Of a stretch of DNA of 64,000 nucleotides, positions 56,848 to 64,000 are shown piece after piece. The notes under the pieces were generated by a model. That model searched no databases. It saw only the letters and a program-made list of their open reading frames with translations, and had not been told where the DNA came from. Every line of letters starts with the position of its first letter. The first letter of the stretch is position 1. Made by a program: the position numbers and the translations under genes. The stretch lies in NCBI GenBank assembly GCA_022410635.1, contig JAJVDF010000359.1, positions 464,498 through 528,497 of the forward strand, given 5' to 3'. This DNA is from Tretioscincus oriximinensis. Its lineage: Eukaryota; Chordata; Lepidosauria; Squamata; Gymnophthalmidae.

Positions 56848-59800
56848 CTGTGGCAGGAATAAGATTTAGACTTTTTCTAGGTGTTAGAAAGGAGGAGGAG
56901 GANGAAAGGAGGAGGAAGGAGGAGGAGGAGGGGAAGAAGAGGAAGGGGGAGGAGGAGGAAGAGAAGATGGAGTGGAAGAAGTAAGAGAGGGGGAAGAAAG
57001 AAGCTAATGGACTGGATTATCCATTACAATAATTTGTAGATCTATTCAAATTCTGCTGCTTTTATTTCAAACTAGTTTTTTTGCCGTAAAGAAAAGTTTT
57101 AAATAAATGAACAATAAGTGACCAGCCTATAGAACATATTTGGGCAGAAGCAATTTTAAGCAATAAAAAGCAGACTGAGGCTAATGGTGCAGGAACCATA
57201 TGGAGTATTGATGATGCAACTACTGGATTGGACGATGTATCAATGGGGGAGCGTTTCACACGGAGTGGCGTCCCCAGTTGGCCCAAAACAAGAGACAAAG
57301 CAGTGGTATGGTGTCCGAGAGGTCCCAGCAGTGCTGGAGGCAGGCATTTGTGGCAGCCAAAGGTAGAGACGCTGGCGCTGCCCCCAGCAACAAGGCCCTG
57401 GTCGACCGACTGGGACCAGCTCCTGCTTGGGGGGGGGGAGGGAAGAAGGGCGAGGAAGAGAAGGAGGGGAGGAGGAAGAGAAGAGGGGAAGAGGAAAGAA
57501 AGGGGAAGGGAGAAGGGAAAAGAGGTGAAAGGAAGAGGGAGGAGGTGGAGGAGGGCAGGAAGGAGAAGCAAGAGGAGGAGAGGAGGAAGGGGAAGAGGAG
57601 GAAGTGGAGGGAAGAAGGGACGGGGAGGAAGGAAGGATGGAGGAGTAGGAGGAGGAAGGAAGGGGGAGAAAGATGAGGAAAGGGAAAGAAGGGGAAGGGA
57701 AGAGGGGATGGGGCAAGAAGGAAGGGGAGGAGAGGAAGGAAGGGGGGAAAGAGGACGGGGAGGAAGGAAGGTAGGTGGAGGAAACCCATCACCACATTTT
57801 GTGGGCTTTACATCCTGTCCATTTATAATCCAACAGGAACAAAGGGTTGGCGTTCTCCAATAAAGGTGCACCTCGGTACATNATCCTTGCTGGCAAAAGG
57901 AAGGTTGCTCATGGTTTACGGCACCTGGGAGAAACAGCCCATGGCCAAAACACAAGCTGATCCCAGCAGGTCTGTTCACGTCTACCTCACCTTCCCAAAG
58001 CTGCAGGCTCTGGGGTGCAACAGAAGGCCAGATGACGAGGCTGTTCGCCTCAAAGAGAGGGTTCTTGAACTTGTTGAGTTCTTCCGGCCGATTCACCCAG
58101 GACCACAGTGACATCGTCTTCTGAGGCAGCTTGAGCTTGCACCTGGCAGAGAGAGGACCACAAATTACTTTGGTTCAAAAGGGCGCAAAGGGCTTGCAGA
58201 TGGAGTAAATGCTCTACCAGAACCCAGTCTCCTGCTGGGCCTGTCCCATCAACCTTGTTGCTCGAAAGCAAAGAGATCTGTGAATAGATTAATGTGTACC
58301 ACCACAACATGGTGGGGAAGATAGAATAGACATAAGCCTTCAGGCAAAAAGTAACCTTGTAATCCGCTCTTCTTTCGGGTCAGAAGGAGGGGNTATAAAA
58401 AGACACGTTATTCTTTTCTTCTTCTTCTACCTCTTCTCCTCCTCCTTCATGTTCTGAGTTGCTTAGGCCCAAACAATGAAGCCCCAAATGACCTGACATA
58501 TATTTTAAATGCTTGAGCCACTCCATTATTTGACTGAATTTAAGAATTATGTTAATAGGGAGGTTTATGATGATTTTNTTTTGCCACTCCACCTGTGAAA
58601 GGCATTTACAAAAGACTTCCAGTGAACCCCTTCCTTTCTTTGAATCTTGGATTTTGCCTCTTCAGCCTTGAAAGATGGTGTTTGAAAGGTGATCTAATTG
58701 AAGTGTATAAAATCATGCATGGGATGATTAAAGGGAATATTTTCTCTATCGCACAACACTAGGCCCAGGAGGCATTCCTTAAATCTGAAGGGCAGAAAAG
58801 TGAGGGCAGACAAAGGAAGGTATTTCTTCACCCAGAGGATTATCCAGAAGAGGTGGTGTAGCTNCCAGCCTGGATAACTTCAAGACATTAGGCAAGTTCA
58901 TGGACACCAAGGGTATAAATAACTACTAGGATAGATCCCTTGATACTGCTTCCGAGATGAAGCAGTAGGCAGGATTCTTGAATTACTATTTGCAGGGAGC
59001 TGAGTCAAGGCCACCCAGCTGGCTTTTGTGGAGGAGTGCCGACTTCCAGATAACAGTCTAACTCACTAACAACTACAGCGGATGGTTCTAGGGATCTAAG
59101 GATGTTTAATCTGCAAAAGAAAAGGCGGAGGGGAGACCTGATAGCTGCCCACAAAGATCTGAAGGGCTGCCATAGAGACAAGGGATCAGCCATGTTTTCT
59201 TTGGCAAATGGAATGACTAGAAACAATGGGATGAAACTGCAAGGGAGGAGAGACAGATTAGATTCCAGAATAAAAAAGTTCGGACCGTGTGATCAATCAG
59301 GTTGCCACAGGAGGTGGCGAGTTCTCCTGTCAATGGAAGTCCTCAAAGAGCCCATCTGTCCAGCATGGTTTAGGGAATCCTGAACTCCCATGACCCTGGA
59401 GGTCCCTTCCAACTTCAGTGGTTCTGTGCTATAGGCCATGGGGTCAGGAAGTGTGAATTTGCACCTTATTCTGGTCTATATCTTGGAATAGGGACTGGGC
59501 ATGCACGTAGCAGGTGGGGCCAAATGCTATTCTGAAATATCGCCCAGAATCAGGCTCAGTGTGAATCCAACCCAGAGAGTCAGACTCATTTAATCAACAA
59601 TGCAGAAGAAGGAAAATGAGACTGAGATTTACAGGTTTTCTCCCAGGCTAGGTAGAGGTGTTGTAAGCTGTCCTGTAACATAAGGGAGAGACTCCCCCTT
59701 GTGGCAGGAAAATCTAATTCTTGTGGCTTCACAGAAAGATGTCAAAGACAAAATTCAGAGCAATGCTCGCAAGTCAAATTTCTGTTCAAAATTCATTAGT

Positions 59801-61027
59801 CACAGCACCACACTGGAAATTCTAGAGAGCAAAATACCAGCTAATGAAGAAAACTGCCTTTTTAATTATTTTTTTTAAAGGCAATAGCAATGGAAGTTGT
59901 GTCAAGAGGCGTCAACAAAAAGACCATGGGTCCTGTATTGTTGATAGGTTTATTTAAAATGTTATTTTTGAATTTGAACTGTTATATTCTATTTAAGATT
60001 TTGATGATGCTTCTGTTTTATGTATAAGACACTTCCATATGTTATACTGATTGATTGTATTACTTGAATATATAAATAAACTATTTATATATTAAAAAAC
60101 AAAAAAGAGGCGTTAAATGAACATAGTGAGGTTAGTTATATGTGTTGTGAAGTGTAAATTGGTTAAAGTGTTGCAATATAACTTATTCAGGAGCACAGCT
60201 TGCTATAAAGAACCTGTCTGTGGGTACTTGTCCTCTCTGTTACATCTAAGGAAGCAAACTTAAGCTTACCGAAGTTCATGCTATGTATCTTCTAATCTTT
60301 CTTAAAGCTATCCAGCCTGGTTGCCGTCACCATCTCTTCTGGACATAAATTCCATCAACCATCCTTATTACTAAAATCCGTCGCGGTGACCAGCCTTCTG
60401 CTCAAAGTCGCAGTGGCCNTCACCTGCCCTGAAGTACCAGAGCCCCGCACCGCTTGGCCCCAATCCATCACAGCCTGGAGTGCCCATCCACGGGCCCCAC
60501 CTGAAGCCTCACCCGCCCAGCTCTGCACTGCTCCCCTGAGAGCCACTGGGAGCCCACACCCACTGGGTGGAGCATTCACACACCGTTGCCCACCTGGCTG
60601 CCCATTGCATCGCACACTGGCGCCTTCCACTAGTTCAACCTATAAAACAGCCACTGCCCTGTTTGGCTGTTGTGGCATTTTCCACTCCTAAGAACATGAT
60701 TTTTTTTTTGCTACAGTCAATATAGATTTTTACCTCTGATAATGGCAAGAATCCCACACACCCCTCCTTTCCATTCCCAGGAAACCCACAGAAAACTGCC
60801 ACACACCTTTCGTTTTCGTTGTTACCCATGAAAGTGCCAAACTGAGAAGCGTAGGAATGTTCGAAGAGCAAGATCAGGAAATGGTAGTTGAACTCGAAGG
60901 AGCAAGGGAACTGGCGCAGGATTTGCCAGACGCAATCCAGGAAGAGGAGAAAGACGGGGGCTTCCCACTTCTGCTTACTGTTGGAGTAGGCCGACTGGGC
61001 ACAGCGCTGCTGGAAGGGGTGGCCTGC
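56669..61027 (-). CDS. MTMR9: MTMR9, myotubularin-related protein 9, C-terminal part (last three exons; 5' end outside the window)
   Basis: MTMR9 is a catalytically dead myotubularin that binds and regulates the active lipid phosphatases MTMR6, MTMR7 and MTMR8 through its C-terminal coiled coil. Coding parts here are 61027-60807, 58142-57991 and 56847-56669, with GT/AG borders and matching phases. They encode the end of the phosphatase-like domain (AGHPFQQRCAQ, KQKWEAPVFLLFLDCVWQI), the SLWSWVNRPEELNKF and SLVIWPSVAPQSLQLWEG segments, and the heptad-rich end. The PH-GRAM region and the pseudo-active-site exon are not found before 64000 and must lie to the right. Confidence 0.96.
56890..57000. 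repeat. Polypurine (GGA/GAA)n tract
   Basis: About 110 bp of nearly pure G/A on the plus strand, less than 50 bp from the acceptor of the last MTMR9 exon. Confidence 0.9.
57424..57781. repeat. Long polypurine tract in the last MTMR9 intron
   Basis: About 355 bp of G and A with only about a dozen pyrimidines. It starts with a run of nine G's. It explains the long low-complexity ORFs in five frames here. Confidence 0.95.
57991..58142 (-). CDS. MTMR9: MTMR9 second-last exon
   Basis: 152 nt between CTCTGCCAG and G|GTGAGG. It encodes CKLKLPQKTMSLWSWVNRPE and on to WPSVAPQSLQLWE. The 350-codon open frame starting here runs on into the polypyrimidine strand of the intron and is not a protein beyond 57991. 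Confidence 0.95.
58255..58445 (+). mobile_element. tRNA-derived SINE, second family, 3' half
   Basis: GTTGCTCGAAAGCAAAGAGA, ATTAATGTGTACCACCACAA, CATGGTGGGGAAGATAGAAT and a TTCTTTTCTTCTTCTTC tail. In an MTMR9 intron. Confidence 0.8.
58640..59000 (+). mobile_element. CR1 LINE 3' end
   Basis: TTGCCTCTTCAGCCTTGAAA, AAGTGTATAAAATCATGCAT, GGTATTTCTTCACCCAGAGG, 3' UTR cut at TTTGCAGGGAGCTGAG. Confidence 0.88.
59001..59082 (-). mobile_element. Partial Sauria-type SINE
   Basis: AAGGCCACCCAGCTGGCTTT and CGACTTCCAGATAACAGTC are the complement of the SINE head. Confidence 0.65.
59084..59435 (+). mobile_element. CR1 LINE 3' end, ATTCTATG subfamily
   Basis: Encodes MFNLQKKRRRGDLIAAHKDL and SLANGMTRNNGMKLQGRRDR, then 3' UTR with CCTGGAGGTCCCTTCCAACT ending GGTTCTGTG. 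Confidence 0.9.
59460..59570. repeat. Palindromic element, CACTGAGCC family
   Basis: TTATTCTGGTCTATATCTTG at the left is complementary to AAATATCGCCCAGAATCAGG at the right. The outer ends are lost. Confidence 0.7.
59571..60806. other. MTMR9 intron, mostly unrecognised
   Basis: A GC-rich island of about 270 bp (60370-60640) gives overlapping 90-100 codon ORFs on both strands without known domains. The rest is A/T-rich. Confidence 0.4.
60807..61027 (-). CDS. MTMR9: MTMR9 third-last exon
   Basis: 221 nt, phase 0 in and phase 2 out. The acceptor is GGGCCTGCAG; a second CAG four bases later would break the phase. It encodes AGHPFQQRCAQSAYSNSKQK, then WEAPVFLLFLDCVWQILRQF and FLILLFEHSYASQFGTFMGN, ending NENER at donor AG|GTGTGT. 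This is the C-terminal lobe of the phosphatase-like domain. Confidence 0.95.
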
Positions 61028-62215
61028 CTGCAGGCCCAACACAAGAAACAGGCTGTGAAAGGGAGCCAAGCTAAAAAGGCACAAGCAGCTCATTAAATAC
61101 CAGTTAGAAGACATCAGAAAGCTACCTATAAGAAACGTATTAAAAATATAAATATATATATATTTAAATACATATACATATCTATTTTTTAATGCTAAGA
61201 AGACTTTGTTTTTCTTCTGTTTACATAAAACAACATCTTGACAATTCTTTTATTTCCCCCCCTTCCCAGAGGGATATCTTATTCCTTTCCTTACATATAA
61301 ATCATTGTGAAAATATCTCATTGAAAATATGAATCTAACCTTCAATTTTTCATTTTCACTCTGAAGTTAGTTTTCTAATTGTAATTTTACTCTCCACCAT
61401 TTCTGTTGACACGTTCTAACCCTGTCTATATTGCCTGCACTGTTAATAGGACAATTTGACATTTCTACTGTTAGCACATTTATAAATATACCGTTTACTA
61501 ATCAATCATTTAGTCTTAATTTTCCACCCTCTTCCTAGAACAATTTGTGCACAGGCAATCAATTTATCCATTATTTCTTTTTGTTCTACTGAATAGAGGC
61601 TATATAGGACCGCATGCATTATTGCCATTTTATCTGTTACAACNATTTGCCTATTTAAGATATTGTTTATTTCTTCTTGAATCCTTTTCCAATATTCCCA
61701 TTCCATTTCACATTCCAAAATTGCATAATAATATAATCCTCTCTGCTGACATCCNTGCCAGCATAACTCATTTATATTGGAGGAAAAATTGTGCTGGGGT
61801 TCTATACCATTTATGTATAATCTTTCTTCTGGTTTCGTTCAAACTTTTATTCTTTTCTTTTGTAATATTGCTTACATACATTTCTATGCATTTCTATAAA
61901 CATTTATTTATCCATCCCTCCATAGTTGGCTAGCAAAGTTTCTTCCCCNAAGATACTTTAATGATTCTCATTTTACTGTATGTGGTTCATCGCCTCCCCA
62001 CTAATGTGCATTTCAATCTCCCCCCAAAATGGCATCACATAGCAGTGCTAGAAAGGCGCACGAGAATACTGAATACATACTAGATTCCAGCCAATGTCAG
62101 CCTTCCGTATGAAGAAATTCCAAATTATGAGTATTGCCCCTTTCCTCTGCACTGCTCAATGCCTAACACACACACAAACACACGTGCTCAGCCCAGGCCC
62201 ACCCATTCTTTTGTT
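61028..62215. other. MTMR9 intron, A/T-rich, nothing recognised
   Basis: Low-complexity A/T (61140-61190) and no exon. I searched for the pseudo-active-site exon on the minus strand and did not see it. Confidence 0.45.
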
Positions 62216-62221
62216 CCCAGC

Positions 62222-62336
62222 CCCGCCCTCTTTTGGCCACATGACTTCTACTGCCCTGCTTACCACTGATGGTTCTGGAACACCATCTTAGTGATGGGTT
62301 GGGCCAGAAATCATGTGGCCAAAAGGGGCAGAGGCA
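62222..62336. repeat. Palindromic element, GTCACATGG family
   Basis: Arms 62222-62249 and 62306-62336: CCTCTTTTGGCCACATGACT against the complement of TCATGTGGCCAAAAGGGGCA. Related to 13842-13952. Confidence 0.75.
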
Positions 62337-63069
62337 GAAATTCCCCCCATATACGAGTTTTTGTAAGAGTTTCTGTGTTTGATTTTATACCATCATTATC
62401 TTGAAGTGGTTTACAAAGCTCATGCAGGATTAAGACAAGGCTAAAAACCGGACAATATTTAAAACCACCTGCATTATCATGTGGATGACCGGTCCCCGGT
62501 TCAAGTTACGTCCCGGAATGAGGAATTCTAGTAAGGGGGCTTGTAACACCTTAGAGGCTGATAAAGAGAGAAATAAGCAGAAATTATTTGCTTAATGAAT
62601 ATTTCTCTCGCAACCAAGGATCAGGAAACAACTATAGATGCAGAAGTTGCCAAGGACAGCTGGTTGTATGGCAGCTTAATAAGTTCTGCAACACACCCAG
62701 TTCTCAAACAGGGATAGTTCTCAATTCACAGAGGAAAATTATGTCGTTTAGTTGGTAGTGGGACAGGTAAGTGGAAAAAAACGGGATGTGGGAGGTTAAT
62801 CTTCTGTACGATTAACCTGGAAGGAAGTCAAAGATTCGTTATTTTGAGAATAAATACGGAAGATTTGCAAGAGGAAAACAAAACAGAAAGTCCCTTATTG
62901 GAAACTATTATGTAATATATGCAAGCAACTCGACCAGACTAGTTTACTGTACACAGTGTTATAAAAAAAACCCCGTTTAGGAGGTCCTGCTGTAGCAAGA
63001 AATAAGACTTGTGGCTAAACCATGGGGATTAAAATAGCTTCAGTTACTCACTATTTACCTGGGGATTTA

Positions 63070-63210
63070 ATTATTTAATTAAAGAATTTATATCCCGCCT
63101 TTTGCTGTAGGTCCCAGGGCAGGTAACAAAAACGTTTTTAATATAGTAACTAGGTCGCCCTGAGACTTCGAGTATGGGGAGGTGTAGAAATGTAAATAAA
63201 TAAATATATA
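63070..63210. mobile_element. Two L2-like LINE tails, head to head
   Basis: 63070-63125 is minus-oriented (TATATCCCGCCTTTTGCTGT) and 63150-63205 plus-oriented (TCGCCCTGAGACTTCGAGTA, AAATAAATAAATAT). Confidence 0.7.
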
Positions 63211-63517
63211 AATAAAAGTAACACAAAAACACACCAGTAAAATATTTAAAAGATCCATGGTGGCAGAAAGACAAAGATTGTATGAAAATGTAATAAATGC
63301 GACAACAACGGAAACTTCAAATTGTATTAAAATAACACAGGAATTATAAAAAAGAAGATAGATTGTAAACAGAAATGGCTGATAGTAATAAAAAAAAGTT
63401 TGGAAAATTGGGGAAATCGAGCAACAAAAATGAGATGGAGATTAACGTTCCAGATGTGAACTTCTCATTGTATTGCCTTTAGTAAAGAGAGAGGAAAGGG
63501 TAGGAGGGAGCATTGAC

Positions 63518-63815
63518 TGTATTTTTTGGACTACAAGATGCATTTTTCTCCTCCAAAAGCAGAAGGAAAATGACTATGTGTCTTATGGAGCAAATGTAGT
63601 TTGAAATCCACCAGTATGGGTTGCTATGACCCTTTTTAGCGGGGGTTGAAAACCTGGTTTTGGGGTGCCTCCCAGTTTTTTCTGAGGAAAANATTTTCAA
63701 AAAAAGATTTTTTTTCGAAATTTGTTTTGTTTCTTTATTTTTTTTCCTTAGAAAAAACCGAGAGGCACCCCAAAAATGGGTTTTCAAACCCCCCCTCCCA
63801 AGGGATCATCTGGTT
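63518..63815. repeat. Palindromic element near the window end
   Basis: Arms 63641-63687 and 63746-63794: GGTTTTGGGGTGCCTCCCAG against its complement. The left flank TGTATTTTTTGGACTACAAG resembles a non-autonomous DNA transposon end known to me from reptiles, but I cannot name it with certainty. Confidence 0.75.
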
Positions 63816-64000
63816 GGCCTATGCTATAGAAACAAAATCTCTGCTTTACTATTCATTGACTGCCATTGAATTTGCTGCCACCTCTGGCCAGATACTGACA
63901 TTGCAGTAAAAAAAGGTAATATGTATTAGTATTTTTCTCACTGGTGACAAAAAATAAAAATAAAATAGAATTAAATTAAATAAAATTAAATAAAAAAAAC

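Noticed and set aside
57228..57863. 211-codon plus-strand Gly/Arg/Glu-rich ORF and its neighbours
   Set aside because: Low-complexity translation of the polypurine tract, open in several frames at once.
57062..58114. 350-codon minus-strand ORF
   Set aside because: Only its first 40-odd codons are an MTMR9 exon. The rest reads through the donor at 57990 into the polypyrimidine strand of the intron.
61140..64000. Pseudo-active-site exon of MTMR9
   Set aside because: No minus-strand sequence here encodes the expected phosphatase-loop or FEALIEREW-like segment, so the exon must lie beyond the window.

Overview
This is nuclear DNA of a vertebrate, most likely a squamate reptile (lizard or snake). 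Full-length SINEs of the Sauria SINE type occur, with a tRNA-like head and a short tail of the Bov-B kind. There are also many 5'-truncated CR1 LINE copies with 8-bp terminal repeats (ATTCTATG or TTCTTATG) and L2-like LINE ends. No operons, prokaryotic genes or CRISPR arrays are present. The species cannot be named from this window alone. Scattered single n's and one 162-base gap show that this is an assembly scaffold.

Two protein-coding genes can be reconstructed exon by exon, both on the minus strand. TDH (mitochondrial L-threonine 3-dehydrogenase) has eight coding exons between 27173 and 13544. They join in frame into an uninterrupted 376-residue protein with a targeting-like N-terminus, a GGLGQLG dinucleotide-binding loop and a YGVSK catalytic pair. 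A CpG-rich segment at about 42450-43130 holds a minus-strand CCAAT box, a TATA box, an ATG-free leader and a strong CAG|GTAGGT splice donor. I propose it as the TDH promoter and non-coding exon 1, about 15 kb upstream of the start codon. MTMR9 (myotubularin-related protein 9) contributes its last three exons at 61027-56669; its 5' part lies beyond the right edge. MTMR9 lying upstream of TDH agrees with the gene order I know from human 8p23.1, where TDH is a pseudogene.

The rest is intergenic or intronic and dominated by transposable elements. 1-13.0 kb is CR1, SINE and L2 debris, including a CR1 copy at 6925-8010 with a long open reverse-transcriptase segment. 13.5-27.2 kb is the TDH body, with CR1 fragments, a purine-rich repeat and several hairpin elements in its introns. 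27.2-42.5 kb is the proposed long TDH leader intron, full of CR1, L2 and SINE copies, ending in a 189-bp tandem repeat that runs into the gap. 43.1-56.6 kb is the MTMR9-TDH intergenic region, with CR1, L2, two tRNA-derived SINE families and an unnamed repeat of about 400 bp. 56.6-64 kb is the 3' part of MTMR9, including a polypurine tract of about 350 bp in its last intron.

The most unusual layer is short palindromic DNA. At least four hairpin-forming families are present, plus a perfect 65-bp inverted repeat inside a 16-bp target-site duplication.
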